A stretch of 40,504 nucleotides of DNA from Gammaproteobacteria bacterium (GCA_028819075.1 JAPPMM010000036.1:1-40504), one strand, 5' to 3'. Shown: positions 23,635 to 32,567, counted from the stretch's first letter. Notes: generated by a model from the letters alone, not told the origin. Made by a program: numbers and translations.

Positions 23635-24010
23635 CGCGGCTGGCTCGACGACATGTACCCGGCCGCAGGCTCAGACAGCTTCCAACTCATTGGTAAGATT
23701 ATCAAATGCAACACTTTATGTGGCGCAACAAGTGTCTGGGCGAAAGGGTTCTGCCCGCCGGACATCGAACGCGCGTCTGCACCCATCGGCGAACGCGGCT
23801 GATACCCGCCAGCCACAGAGACGTTCTGCACTTTGGCCCGCAGTTCCGTTACCCAGGGGATCCAGGCGGCGATGGCGCTCGCCTCGCGCCCAATCGCGCT
23901 GCATCCTAAGGGGGCCTGCACGATCGAGGCTCCGATTTCGCACGTCCCGCGCGCAGCCGCAGGGATCGTGGGGTGAGACGCCTCGTCACCAAAGCACGAG
24001 GGCCACCTCC
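23635..24010. other. 376-bp intergenic region with AT-rich island
   Basis: The spacer between the divergent DUF5683 and M16 peptidase genes contains an AT-rich segment at about 23,685-23,725, likely holding promoter elements for the minus-strand gene. A minus-strand reading frame crosses it, but its third-position GC is lower than that of the neighbours and I recognise no family, so I do not call a gene. I see no RNA gene or repeat in it. Confidence 0.5.
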
Positions 24011-25684
24011 ATGAGAACTCCGCTCGTCGTCCTTTTCGTCGGTGCCGCAGTCGCGGCAGCGTATCCGGGCGTGCGAACCTCACCGGCAGCGCCGCCTGCC
24101 GGGCCGCCGGCCCGCACCGCGCCGGCGCTCGCCCCGCAATCCCCTTCCGCACCGCTCCGGGTACAGGAGCACGTCCTCGACAACGGCTTCACGATTCTCC
24201 TCGTCGAGGACAATCGAACGCCCCGCGTGGCCGCGAACCTGTGGGTCCGGGTGGGGTCCATGCAGGAGGCGGTGGGGCTCCATGGCATCACGCACTTCCT
24301 GGAGCACGTCATCCACCAGGGGACCACGACCGTGGGCACCCGCGATCTCGCCGCCGAACTGCCCATCCTGCAGGAGATCCACGACACCGAACAGGAGCTC
24401 ATCGCGGCACGCAATCGGGCGCGCAATCAGCTTCGCGAGCGCGACGTATTCTACGATGAGCTCGGGTGGCCGGTCACCCCCGACATACAGGTCCTCAGGG
24501 AGCGGCTCTACGAACTCGAGGACCGCGACAACGAGTACCGCGACTTCTGGACCTCGTACAAGTGGTACATGGAGCGCGGCGGGTACGTGCGCCACCTGGA
24601 TCCCGTGCCGGCCAGCACCGAGCAGGACTACATGGAGATGAACATGGCGCTCCCCCGCGAGCACCTGGAACTCTTCTTCCGGCTCGAGGCGGAGCGCATG
24701 GTGAACGCGGTCTTCAGGGGCTGGGAGGCGCAGCGCTTCACCGTCCTCGAGCAGATCCTCGGCGGCAAGAGCCGGCCGCAGACGCGCTTCAACGAGGCGA
24801 TCGACGGCGTCACCTCGCAGGGCCATCCGGTCTACGTCCCGGACGGCGGGCACCTCCGCGACTTCGACAACTTTACGCGGGCCGCGATGTGGCGCATCTA
24901 CGACGACTACTTCGTGCCCAACAACGCGGCGCTGGTGCTGGTCGGCGACGCGACCCTCGACGACATCCTGCCTCTCGCGGAACGCTACTTCGGAGCACTG
25001 CCCCGGGGGCCCGAGCCGCCTGCGGATCTCGACATCGAGGCCGAACTGGTGCCCGGCGGCTCGATCCGGCTCGACTGGACGGAACCGCTCTCGCCACAGG
25101 TGCACGTGCGCTACCGCATTCCGGGAATGGGCCATCCCGACCGGCCCGTCCTCGACCTCATTGCCGCGCTTCTGAACGGACCCCACGGCATGGCCGGCCA
25201 GACGATGGCGTCAAGCGGCACGGCGGCCTCGGTGTCCGCCGACTTCCGGGTGATCCACACCTACCGCTTCGGGTCGCCCGGCGCGTTCAACCTCGTCGCG
25301 CAGGCGCGGGCCGATGGCGACCTGGCGGCGGTTGAGCGGGCGCTGCTCGACGCTGTAGCCGACGTCCGCGAGGGACGGATCGACAAAGGTGCGCTGGAGC
25401 GCGCACGCAAGCGTCTCCGCGTCGAGTGGGCCGAGTTCCTGGACAACCCCCAGGAGCTCGCGTTCCTGATCGGGCACCACCACACGATGAACCACTGGAG
25501 CGTGCTGCCGGAGCTCATCGAGGCTCGGGACGCGGCAACGGCGGCCGACGTGCAGCGTGTTGCGTCCACCTATTTCGTCCCCTCGAATCGGGTGATCGCC
25601 ACGGCGCGCGCCCGGCCTCCGGAGGGAAGCGGGCCGAGCTGGCTCGACTTCCTGTGGGCCGAGCTGCCGGGGGACGGGCGATGA
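24011..25684 (+). CDS. M16 family zinc metallopeptidase (active subunit)
   Basis: This 557-residue secreted peptidase has an N-terminal signal peptide (about 1-20), a Pro/Ala-rich linker and the M16 core. The inverted zinc motif HFLEH lies at residues 95-99, and the downstream Glu region is LEAERMVNAVFRGWEAQRFTVLEQI. An insertion of ~100 residues rich in Glu/Arg helices separates HFLEH from that region, longer than in mitochondrial processing peptidases. The C-terminal half has the second M16 domain (VRYRIPGMGHPDRPVLDLIAALLNG). The next gene overlaps its stop and encodes a non-catalytic M16 partner, the usual two-subunit arrangement. Confidence 0.9.
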   Translation: MRTPLVVLFVGAAVAAAYPGVRTSPAAPPAGPPARTAPALAPQSPSAPLRVQEHVLDNGFTILLVEDNRTPRVAANLWVRVGSMQEAVGLHGITHFLEHVIHQGTTTVGTRDLAAELPILQEIHDTEQELIAARNRARNQLRERDVFYDELGWPVTPDIQVLRERLYELEDRDNEYRDFWTSYKWYMERGGYVRHLDPVPASTEQDYMEMNMALPREHLELFFRLEAERMVNAVFRGWEAQRFTVLEQILGGKSRPQTRFNEAIDGVTSQGHPVYVPDGGHLRDFDNFTRAAMWRIYDDYFVPNNAALVLVGDATLDDILPLAERYFGALPRGPEPPADLDIEAELVPGGSIRLDWTEPLSPQVHVRYRIPGMGHPDRPVLDLIAALLNGPHGMAGQTMASSGTAASVSADFRVIHTYRFGSPGAFNLVAQARADGDLAAVERALLDAVADVREGRIDKGALERARKRLRVEWAEFLDNPQELAFLIGHHHTMNHWSVLPELIEARDAATAADVQRVASTYFVPSNRVIATARARPPEGSGPSWLDFLWAELPGDGR

Positions 25685-27198
25685 AGGGCCGCGGGAGCCG
25701 GGCGCGCGGTGCGGCCGTGGCCGTATTGGTCATGGGCATCCTGGCCACGGGTATCCTTGCCGGTTGCGGGGGCGACTCCCACGACACCCTCCCGGGGCGC
25801 TCAAGACCGATCCTGGACCACGATTGGCCGAGCCCGGGTGAGGTCGCGCCCGGTCCAGCCGCGTTCACGCCACCCGATCCATCGGAGGCTCTCTACGAGA
25901 CATCGAGCGGCGCGCGGGCCTACATCGTGGCCGGCACGCCGGCCGACCCGTTGGTGCGCCTCACGGCGGCCCTGCCGGTGGGACGGCTCCACGAGCGCGC
26001 AGGTGAGGCCGGCGCGTCGGCCCTCCTGATCCAGCTCCTCACGACGCGAGGCCCCGTGGGCGCGAGCGACCCGCTCACCCTCCGGCTGGCCGAGCTGGGG
26101 GCGTCCCTCGGCCGCGTCGAAGCCCTCGACGCCGCCCATCTATCGCTGAGCGTTCTTCCGGAGGATTGGCAGGAGGCGCTCGAGTTGCTCGTGGAGCTCG
26201 TGCGGAACCCCGATCTCGACGTTACGACGATTCGCGACTACAGGACTGGCCCGGGCTACGACATGCCGATGGCCGGGATCGGCGGCAACGGCTTTCGTCC
26301 CAAGGTCGAACTGGAGCGCCGCATCCACGGTCACCCGCTGGCGCCGCCCGACCCGGGCACGATGGTCTCGCGGGAGGCGGTCCGGGCGCTGGCCTCCCGA
26401 AGCCTGGCGGCCGACCGGGTGATCTTCGGGGTCGGAGGACCTGTCTCCCGCGCCGAGGTGGAAGAGGCGCTGGAGGCGGCGACCCGGGGCTGGGCGAGGA
26501 GCGGCGAGCCGTTACCGGACCCCTCGGTGATCGAGCCGACCGCGACCTCGACCGGTACAGGCGGTTCCGCGACCCGCTTTCACGCCGTGGACGTGCCGAG
26601 CCTCGAGGGCTGGATCGCCATCGGGCGCGCGGTGGACGCCGTCCCCGAATCGGACCGGGCCGCCCTCTCCGTGCTCCGTTTCATCCTCGCCGAGCGCCTC
26701 AACATCGCCGCGCGCGAGATGCGCGGCCTCGCCAACCGGGACGACTTCGAGGTTCCCGTGACGGCATCCGGTACCGGCCTCCTGCTGGTTCGCACTGGTG
26801 GACGCCCGGAGGCTGTGGCGCCTCTGGTCCGCTACAGCCTGGACGAGGTGGAGCGCATGCACGATCCGGACGCGCCGGTGACCGAAGCCGAGGTCGCGCG
26901 AGCCCGGGGCTGGCTGGTGAACGCGGTCTGGCGGCGGTCGCTGGAACTCGCGACCAGCGCGAGTGGGACGTTCGCCCTGGAGCGCGTGCGCCGCGGCAGT
27001 ACGGACCACCTCATGGGGTGGCCCGCCATGGTGCAAGCCGTCACGCCGGACGACGTGAAGGCGATCGCGCGGGAGTACCTGGACCCGGCGACCTTCGTGA
27101 CCGTGGTGGCGGGGCCGCTGGAGCGCATCCGAGCCGCGCGCCACCCGCGCTGGCCCGTGGGCCTGGACGAGATGGAGGCGGAACTCGGCCGCCCCTGA
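25681..27198 (+). CDS. M16 family non-catalytic partner, lipoprotein
   Basis: The 505-residue protein has a lipobox ILAGCGG (Cys at about residue 28) and an M16 fold (PVGRLHERAGEAGASALLIQLLTTRG in place of the zinc motif; later VDVPSLEGWIAIGRAV and TPDDVKAIAREYLDPATFVTVVAGP). No HxxEH is present, so it cannot bind zinc in the usual way. It overlaps the active subunit's stop by ATGA, and the two probably form a periplasmic or membrane-anchored heterodimer. The original frame is open upstream, but the lipoprotein signal fixes the start at 25681. Confidence 0.88.
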   Translation: MKGRGSRARGAAVAVLVMGILATGILAGCGGDSHDTLPGRSRPILDHDWPSPGEVAPGPAAFTPPDPSEALYETSSGARAYIVAGTPADPLVRLTAALPVGRLHERAGEAGASALLIQLLTTRGPVGASDPLTLRLAELGASLGRVEALDAAHLSLSVLPEDWQEALELLVELVRNPDLDVTTIRDYRTGPGYDMPMAGIGGNGFRPKVELERRIHGHPLAPPDPGTMVSREAVRALASRSLAADRVIFGVGGPVSRAEVEEALEAATRGWARSGEPLPDPSVIEPTATSTGTGGSATRFHAVDVPSLEGWIAIGRAVDAVPESDRAALSVLRFILAERLNIAAREMRGLANRDDFEVPVTASGTGLLLVRTGGRPEAVAPLVRYSLDEVERMHDPDAPVTEAEVARARGWLVNAVWRRSLELATSASGTFALERVRRGSTDHLMGWPAMVQAVTPDDVKAIAREYLDPATFVTVVAGPLERIRAARHPRWPVGLDEMEAELGRP

Positions 27199-27241
27199 TC
27201 TGCTTTTTGAGGAAAGGAAACGCCCCCGGCGCGGACGAGTC

Positions 27242-27787
27242 ATGACTACGCTCAGAACCGATCGGCTGCTCTTGCGCCCGTTCGAACTCACGGACGTCGA
27301 CGACGTCTACGCCTACGCGCGCGACTCCGAGTGGGGCCGGTATTTGCCTGTTCCCAGCCCCTACGAGTACAGGCACGCCGTCGAGTTCGTGGCGCGCTCC
27401 GTGCTTGCTCCGTGGGATACCAGTCCCGTCTTCGCGATCTGCCTGAGCGGCAGGTGCGTCGGCGGTATCAACATCAGGGTCGACACGTCCGCGGGGACTG
27501 GCGAAATCGGATACAGCATCGCCCGCGCGCATTGGGGCAAGGGCCTCACAGCCGAGGCCGCGACAGCGGTCATGGACTGGGCGTTCAACGAGTTCGGGCT
27601 CGCCAAGATCACCGCGATGGCGGACCTCGCGAATACCCGATCCTCACGAGTGATGGAAAAGCTGGGGATGAGGCGGGACGGCCTGTTGAGAAGCGAACGG
27701 CCAAGCGACGCCGACCCGGGCACTCGGCAGGACATGGTGATCTACTCCGTCTTGCGCGACGAGTGGCAGGCGCGCGCGTCGGGTTAG
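27242..27787 (+). CDS. GNAT-family N-acetyltransferase (RimJ/RimL-like)
   Basis: This 181-residue acetyltransferase has the RimJ/L-type N-terminus RTDRLLLRPFELTDVDDVYAYARD, the acceptor region GEIGYSIARAHWGKGLTAEAATAVMDWAFNEFGLAKITA with the acetyl-CoA loop (WGKGLTAEA), and NTRSSRVMEKLGMRRDG. The family acetylates protein N-termini, antibiotics or small molecules; no substrate can be inferred here. It follows the M16 pair by 43 bases and is convergent with the S9 gene. Confidence 0.9.
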   Translation: MTTLRTDRLLLRPFELTDVDDVYAYARDSEWGRYLPVPSPYEYRHAVEFVARSVLAPWDTSPVFAICLSGRCVGGINIRVDTSAGTGEIGYSIARAHWGKGLTAEAATAVMDWAFNEFGLAKITAMADLANTRSSRVMEKLGMRRDGLLRSERPSDADPGTRQDMVIYSVLRDEWQARASG

Positions 27788-27809
27788 ACGGCCGGCCTCA
27801 CTACTGCAC

Positions 27810-29714
27810 TTACGGCCAGAGATCCACGTCTCCCTTCACGTGGCGATTTAAAAAGGCCAGCATCCTCGGCATCCACTCCAGGCGCGCGGCCCGGCCCGCA
27901 ACGTCATCGTACCGCTCGTAGGTGACCGGCTTGTAGTAGCGCGCGGCCTCCGTGGCGAACGCGCGCATCTGCACGTCGCCCTCGCCGGCGATGATCAGCA
28001 TTGGCATCCCCACATCCTGAGCAAACAGCGTGGGGGACGCCCGCCGAAAGGTCTCGCGGTTCTCCGCCAGCAGGCCAAGCTCGTACTGATACATGTTGAT
28101 GTTGGCCAGCGCCGACTCGCTCTCCACCAGTTGAATGCGGTTGGCGTATCCCTCCCGCAGGGGCACGGCGGCCCGGAAGGCGTCCGGGGCGAAGGTGCTC
28201 GCGGCGAAGCTCAGATAGGCTCCGTAGCTCACGCCCGTGACCGCGACGCGGTCGCCGTCGATGTCGGACAATGTGCCGAGATACCTCGCGCCGGCCACGA
28301 CATCATCCAGATCACACCGCGCCCAGCACCCGTTGTTCGCCTCCTCGTGCTCCCAGCCGAAGCCCGAGCTCCCCCGGATGTTGGGGGCCAGCACCGCATA
28401 GCCGTGCTTGATGAAGTAGTGGGCGTCGGCGTGTCGCCTCCAGCCATCCTCGAACTGCGAGGAGGGCCCCCCGTGGACCCAGACGATGGCGGGATACCCC
28501 CCGGGCGGCGGCGGCTCGGCAGGCCGGAACAGGTAGGAGTGGATGGTGAGCCCGTCGTTCTCGTAGCTCACCCGTTCGGGCATGAAGAAGGCGTTGGCAA
28601 GCGCCGGATCCGGCAACGAGTGCGTCAGGCGCGCCGGCTCGCCTCCGGCCGCATCCATCACGAACAGATCCGGGACCTGCGCCGGCGTGTCGAAGGTGAA
28701 GGCGATGCGGCGGCCGTCCGGGGACCACGCCGGGTTCGCCACGAGGCCTATCTCCGGAGCGAAGAGGGTCTGGACCGTGCCGTCGTCCACCGAGGCAACC
28801 CGCAGAATCTGCCGGCCCCTCAGGTTGGACGTGTACGCGACCCTCGTGCCGTCGGGAGACCAGCGGGCGTAGCCCCGGAAGGGCTTCTGGGAGCTCTGAT
28901 CGGCTGCTTCGGGCGCGAGCGGACGGGGCTCTCCGCCCTCCATCGGCGCGAGCCACCAGTTGATCCAGCCGCTGCGGTAGGAGCGGAACAGCACCAGGTC
29001 GCCTCTCGGCGAGACCTGGCCAGGCCCGAACTCCTGGCCGGTGCGATAGTCCATCCAGTCGCGGTCGCTCACGATTAGACGCTCGCCGGCGCCGGTGGCG
29101 GCGTCTATGGAGATGACGTCGTGGTGGATCCACCACTGGTCCATGCGCACGAACACGATCCTGGAACCGTCCGGCGTCCAGGTGGGCTGCACGTCGTAGC
29201 GGGTGTCGGTGGTGAGCCGCTTCACCTGTCCCTCCGGCACCGACACCGTGTAGATGTCGTAGTTGCCGCGCAGCGAGTTGGAGAAGACGATGTGCCCTCC
29301 GTCGGGGGACCAGCTCCAGGAAAGCGTGCGGGCACCGAGGTCGGTCAGCTGGAGCGCGCGCTGCTTGGGGATGGACCAGAGCCAGAGCTCCTGCCCGTCG
29401 CCGGATGCGCTTGACACGTAGCCGATCCACGCGCCGTCCGGGGAGTACGCCGGGCTGGTGACTCCCTCCACCGGGATCGCCTCGGGATCGGCACCGTCGG
29501 CGTCGACGGTCCACAGCGTGGCGCGCCCGAGGAAGAGGATCGCAGAACCGTCGGGGGACCAATCGGGCACGGCTCCGTCCACGAGGGAGCTCGTGGACAC
29601 GAACTCCTCCAGAGTGAAGTCGCCGGAGGTGCGGGTGGACGCTGGCGTGCCGCTGGTTTCGGCGCAGGCCGCGCCGGCGAGAGCAACGAGGAATGCCAAC
29701 AGCGCTCGCTTCAT
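27810..29714 (-). CDS. S9 (prolyl oligopeptidase-like) lipoprotein with beta-propeller; catalytic His not apparent
   Basis: This 634-residue protein has a lipoprotein signal (lipobox near LAGAAC, Cys ~17) and at least six PD40/TolB-like blades with W/YSPDG motifs (WSPDGSAILFLG to WSPDGRRIAFTF). It ends in an alpha/beta-hydrolase domain with VWVHGGPSSQ, the nucleophile Ser496 in GVSYG and an Asp at 580 (IIAGEGDVQ). Family S9 normally has a His about 30 residues later in an EGHG-like context; here that region reads YERYDDVAGRA and I see no His. So peptidase activity is uncertain; it could be a binding protein. It is probably anchored in the cell envelope. Confidence 0.88.
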   Translation of the reverse strand: MKRALLAFLVALAGAACAETSGTPASTRTSGDFTLEEFVSTSSLVDGAVPDWSPDGSAILFLGRATLWTVDADGADPEAIPVEGVTSPAYSPDGAWIGYVSSASGDGQELWLWSIPKQRALQLTDLGARTLSWSWSPDGGHIVFSNSLRGNYDIYTVSVPEGQVKRLTTDTRYDVQPTWTPDGSRIVFVRMDQWWIHHDVISIDAATGAGERLIVSDRDWMDYRTGQEFGPGQVSPRGDLVLFRSYRSGWINWWLAPMEGGEPRPLAPEAADQSSQKPFRGYARWSPDGTRVAYTSNLRGRQILRVASVDDGTVQTLFAPEIGLVANPAWSPDGRRIAFTFDTPAQVPDLFVMDAAGGEPARLTHSLPDPALANAFFMPERVSYENDGLTIHSYLFRPAEPPPPGGYPAIVWVHGGPSSQFEDGWRRHADAHYFIKHGYAVLAPNIRGSSGFGWEHEEANNGCWARCDLDDVVAGARYLGTLSDIDGDRVAVTGVSYGAYLSFAASTFAPDAFRAAVPLREGYANRIQLVESESALANINMYQYELGLLAENRETFRRASPTLFAQDVGMPMLIIAGEGDVQMRAFATEAARYYKPVTYERYDDVAGRAARLEWMPRMLAFLNRHVKGDVDLWP

Positions 29715-29724
29715 CGGAACCTCC

Positions 29725-30597
29725 CTACTCTGGAGCCGGCACTGGGGGAAACGCTCCCGTCCTGAGAAACGCGATCACCGCCTCGGTAGTGAAGCGATCA
29801 TTCATCAGGAAGGTGTGGGTCCGGGGAACCACGATCAGCGGCACGTCCTCGATTCTGGTGTTGTCGACGCCGACCATGCCGTCGTCGGGGCCCGGGATGA
29901 GCGCTGAACCGATGGGGTTGAGGCTGCGGTTGCCCGCGATGATTCCGACCTCGTACTCCGGGGGAGGCAGGCTTGCCGGGATGCCGGTTTCGCCGGTGCC
30001 CAGGCCCCTCCCCGCCGGTCCCAGGAGGTGCCCGAGTTCCTGCTCCCGGAACCAGTCCGCCACCTCGCTCCCCTGGTTGGGAGGCGCGAGCAGGACCACC
30101 CGTCCCAGGGACTCGGGCGGGGTATCGGCCAGGTAGCGGCGGATCACGAGCCCGCCGAGCGAGTGGCCCACGAAGTGAACGCGCGCAGCCGCGGCACAGC
30201 AGGCCGACACCTCGGCAGCGAGCGTCTCGGCGTGTTCGGCGAGGGTTCCGCCGCGCGAGTCGTAGTCCACGTTGGTGACATCGTAGCCGGCCCACTCGAG
30301 CCGCTCGGCAAGCAGTGTCATGGACGCCCGGGTGCGGCCGAGCCCGTGCATGAGGACGACGGACTCTTGCGCCGATCCCGTTTCGGTGCGAGACGCGAAG
30401 ACGGCGACCGCCGCAAGAACAACGCAGCAGCCGACGAGCAGGGCATTCGACGGCCGCGGTCCGCGGGGATTCCGGCGGCTCGCGTGCCGCGCGGACGTCA
30501 CACGGCGATCAGCGGCTCCCCGCCAATCCCGCAACCTCCGTCGGAGCGTCTGCCAGACCTCAACCAGCACCGTCGATTCACCCGTGCAGAGCCTCAA
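29725..30597 (-). CDS. membrane-anchored alpha/beta hydrolase (lipase/esterase-like)
   Basis: The 290-residue protein has a basic N-terminus and a single hydrophobic anchor at about residues 52-68. The hydrolase domain follows: VVLMHGLGRTRASMTLLAERL, the nucleophile motif GHSLGG with Ser146, VVLLAPPNQGSEVADWF, an Asp-containing loop PGPDDGMVGV and a catalytic-type His in VPRTHTFLMN. It resembles short-chain triacylglycerol lipases and PGAP1-like esterases. The start overlaps the end of the symporter gene by 20 bases, and the gene stops 10 bases before the S9 start, so they may share a transcript. Confidence 0.85.
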   Translation of the reverse strand: MRLCTGESTVLVEVWQTLRRRLRDWRGAADRRVTSARHASRRNPRGPRPSNALLVGCCVVLAAVAVFASRTETGSAQESVVLMHGLGRTRASMTLLAERLEWAGYDVTNVDYDSRGGTLAEHAETLAAEVSACCAAAARVHFVGHSLGGLVIRRYLADTPPESLGRVVLLAPPNQGSEVADWFREQELGHLLGPAGRGLGTGETGIPASLPPPEYEVGIIAGNRSLNPIGSALIPGPDDGMVGVDNTRIEDVPLIVVPRTHTFLMNDRFTTEAVIAFLRTGAFPPVPAPE

Positions 30598-32005
30598 TGC
30601 GCTCGACCATCTCCGTGGATTCCCGCGGCCCGAATAATCCCCCCAGGATCATGGCCGCGGCGCTGGCAAAGAGGGCGACCACCACCGGCGCGAGCCCGAT
30701 GTCGATGACGCCGAACTGCACCAGGATGTAGACCCCCGCTCCCGACACCACGGCCCCGACGCCGCCCGCCAGGTTGGCCTTCTTCCACCACAGCCCGGCG
30801 ATGGTGGGTACGAACAGGCTCGCGCTCAGGATTCCGACCCCCGCAGTGTAGAACTCGGTGATCAGTTCCGGCGGCGAGAATGCCCACAGGAGCGCCGCGA
30901 TTCCGATCACCCAGGTCGAGCCGATGCGCACCAGGGTCATCGTCCGGTTGCTGGCCCGGCCCTTCAGCAGGCCTCCGAGGAGGTCGTGCGAGATGGCCGA
31001 ACTGCACGCCAGCAGCAGCGCGTCGGTGGTGGACATGACGGCGGCGAGCACCGCCGCGACCGCGATCCCGCGGATGAGGGGCGGGAACTGCGTCTCCATC
31101 ACGCGCAGGAAGAGCTGGTCGGCGTCCTGGAGTCCCGGAAAGTCGATCCGCCCGATCGGCACGATGGCGAGCACCGCCGCCAGGATCATCACGCTGTACA
31201 CCAGCATCGACAGGTTCAGCGACAGCCGCGCGCTCTCGGCGTCCCGGGCGGTGAAGACCCTCATGACGATGTGGGGAATCACCGGGATGGCCGTGGCCCA
31301 GATTATGAAGTAGCCCAGGTAGCTCGACACGGGCCGGTTTGCGACCTGCCCGAGTTCCGGGGCGACGGCCGTGGCCTGACTCATGATTTCGAAGGGCGAC
31401 CCCACGCGCCACACGAGCACGAGCGCGGTGCCCATGATGACGAAGAGCATGAGGAATCCCTGGATCACATCCGTCCAGGTGATCGCCACCATGCCCCCGA
31501 ACGAGACGTAGATGATGAATACCAGCGTGGCCAGGGCCAGGGCCGTGTTGTAGGGGATGCCCAGCAGCGCCTCGGCAGTGATGCCGGCCGCCTTCAGCTG
31601 GGCCACGATGTAGATGGTGAAGGCTGCGACGATGAGGACCGGGACCAGGTACCGGACCAGCGCATGCGGGTAGCGGAAGCTCATGAAGTCGGTGATCGTG
31701 AACTTCCCGAAGTTGCGGAGCGGCCTGGCAACCAGAATGGACGCCAGGGGAAATCCGACGACCGCGCCCCCGAAGAGCGCGAGCGTCGCCGGAATGCCCT
31801 GTGCGTAGGCCAGGCCCATCACGCCGATGATCGATCCGCCGCTTGCGAGCGCCGCCATGATCGCCATCGAGTTCACGACCGTGCCGATGCGCCGTCCCGC
31901 GACCCAGTACTCGTCCCGCGAGCCCAGGACCCTCTTCGACACCGCGATCCCGATGCCGATGCACGCGGCGAGGTAGACCCCGACCAGGACGCGTTCGAGG
32001 AGCAT
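30578..32005 (-). CDS. sodium:solute symporter (SSS family)
   Basis: This 475-residue transporter has about 13 membrane segments. SSS features are AGRRIGTVVNSMAIMAALASGGSIIGVMGLAYAQG, FRYPHALVRYLVPVLIVAAFTIYIVAQLKAAG, ITWTDVIQGFLMLFVIMG and AVLAAVMSTTDALLLACSSAISHDL, which includes the Na2-site Ser/Thr pair. It resembles proline, pantothenate or acetate-type permeases; the substrate is not evident. The start shares one base with the stop of the upstream small membrane gene, which suggests a two-component transporter. Confidence 0.9.
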   Translation of the reverse strand: MLLERVLVGVYLAACIGIGIAVSKRVLGSRDEYWVAGRRIGTVVNSMAIMAALASGGSIIGVMGLAYAQGIPATLALFGGAVVGFPLASILVARPLRNFGKFTITDFMSFRYPHALVRYLVPVLIVAAFTIYIVAQLKAAGITAEALLGIPYNTALALATLVFIIYVSFGGMVAITWTDVIQGFLMLFVIMGTALVLVWRVGSPFEIMSQATAVAPELGQVANRPVSSYLGYFIIWATAIPVIPHIVMRVFTARDAESARLSLNLSMLVYSVMILAAVLAIVPIGRIDFPGLQDADQLFLRVMETQFPPLIRGIAVAAVLAAVMSTTDALLLACSSAISHDLLGGLLKGRASNRTMTLVRIGSTWVIGIAALLWAFSPPELITEFYTAGVGILSASLFVPTIAGLWWKKANLAGGVGAVVSGAGVYILVQFGVIDIGLAPVVVALFASAAAMILGGLFGPRESTEMVERIEALHG

Positions 32006-32274
32006 CAGGCGTCTCCCCGGTCCTCTTCCGCGACCGCATCGGGTGACGCTCTGCCCGCTCCGGCCCCCGCGCCTCCCTTCCCGTCACGCCGCAGGATGGT
32101 GACGAGCGCCAGCGCCGGCGAAATCAGCATCAACGCGGCGATGAGCCAGCCGAAGACGGCCATGCCGCCCGCCTCGATGGTGCGCCACCGGGGGATGAAC
32201 GCAAACGCGGAGAAGGCGATCAGGAAGACGAGGGTCGCACCCTCTCCGCGCCGCAATGGGAAGAAGGATTTCAT
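32005..32274 (-). CDS. small membrane protein paired with the symporter
   Basis: This 89-residue ORF has two hydrophobic segments (LVFLIAFSAFAFIPRW and MAVFGWLIAALMLISPALALV) and a Gly/Ala-rich charged tail. Its stop overlaps the symporter start in a TGATG junction. Small two-span proteins are known partners of several SSS transporters (for example YhdT with PanF), so this is probably an accessory subunit. The frame continues to 32412, but that extension is not membrane-like and reaches close to the tRNA; I prefer the ATG at 32272-32274. Confidence 0.7.
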   Translation of the reverse strand: MKSFFPLRRGEGATLVFLIAFSAFAFIPRWRTIEAGGMAVFGWLIAALMLISPALALVTILRRDGKGGAGAGAGRASPDAVAEEDRGDA

Positions 32275-32412
32275 GATGGGTACGGTGCGGGGTGCGGTTG
32301 GATGGCGCAACAGGGAAGGTATTGAAGCGCTGACGGCGTCCCACAGCCGCAAGGCGTCGGCCGAGGCCACGCGGCCTTGCGGCATCTGCGCGCAATAGCC
32401 GGTGTGTTTCAT

Positions 32413-32429
32413 CGCCTTCGGCGAAGGCG
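32413..32429 (-). terminator. hairpin downstream of tRNA-Sec
   Basis: CGCCTTC (32413-32419) and GAAGGCG (32423-32429) form a perfect 7-bp stem with a 3-base loop, 22 bases beyond the 3' end of the minus-strand tRNA-Sec. It is a plausible processing or termination hairpin; a run of Us does not follow, so it may not be a classical intrinsic terminator. Confidence 0.45.
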
Positions 32430-32450
32430 GGCAACCTCGAAGATCCGGAG

Positions 32451-32547
32451 TGGCGGGAGCGTGTGAGAATCGAACTCACCAGCCCGGGTTCAAGCCGGGC
32501 CAGACGGTTTTGAAGACCGCTGGGGTCACCAGACCCCACCCGCCCCC
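32451..32547 (-). tRNA. selC: tRNA-Sec (selenocysteine, anticodon UCA)
   Basis: On the minus strand the 97-base sequence (CCA encoded at 32453-32451) shows the features specific to selenocysteine tRNA. There is an 8-bp acceptor stem (one G-U and one mismatch), a long 6-bp D-stem GGGGTC/GACCCC with a 4-base loop, an anticodon loop CTTCAAA (anticodon UCA, reading UGA), an extended variable arm of about 24 bases and T-stem GTGAG/CTCAC. The 8+5 helix is the bacterial form. selA, selB and selD are not in the window, and I found no gene interrupted by an in-frame UGA here. Confidence 0.93.
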
Positions 32548-32567
32548 TCGCTGCTCCGGCGGACGGA

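Noticed and set aside
23631-24152. 173-residue minus-strand frame in the DUF5683/M16 spacer
   Set aside because: Third-position GC is lower than in neighbouring genes, it overlaps the M16 signal peptide and no family is recognised. A decayed gene is possible but not supportable.
32451-32547. tRNA-Sec read as a UGA suppressor or as tRNA-Ser
   Set aside because: The 6-bp D-stem, 8-bp acceptor stem and very long variable arm together with UCA are specific to selenocysteine tRNA.
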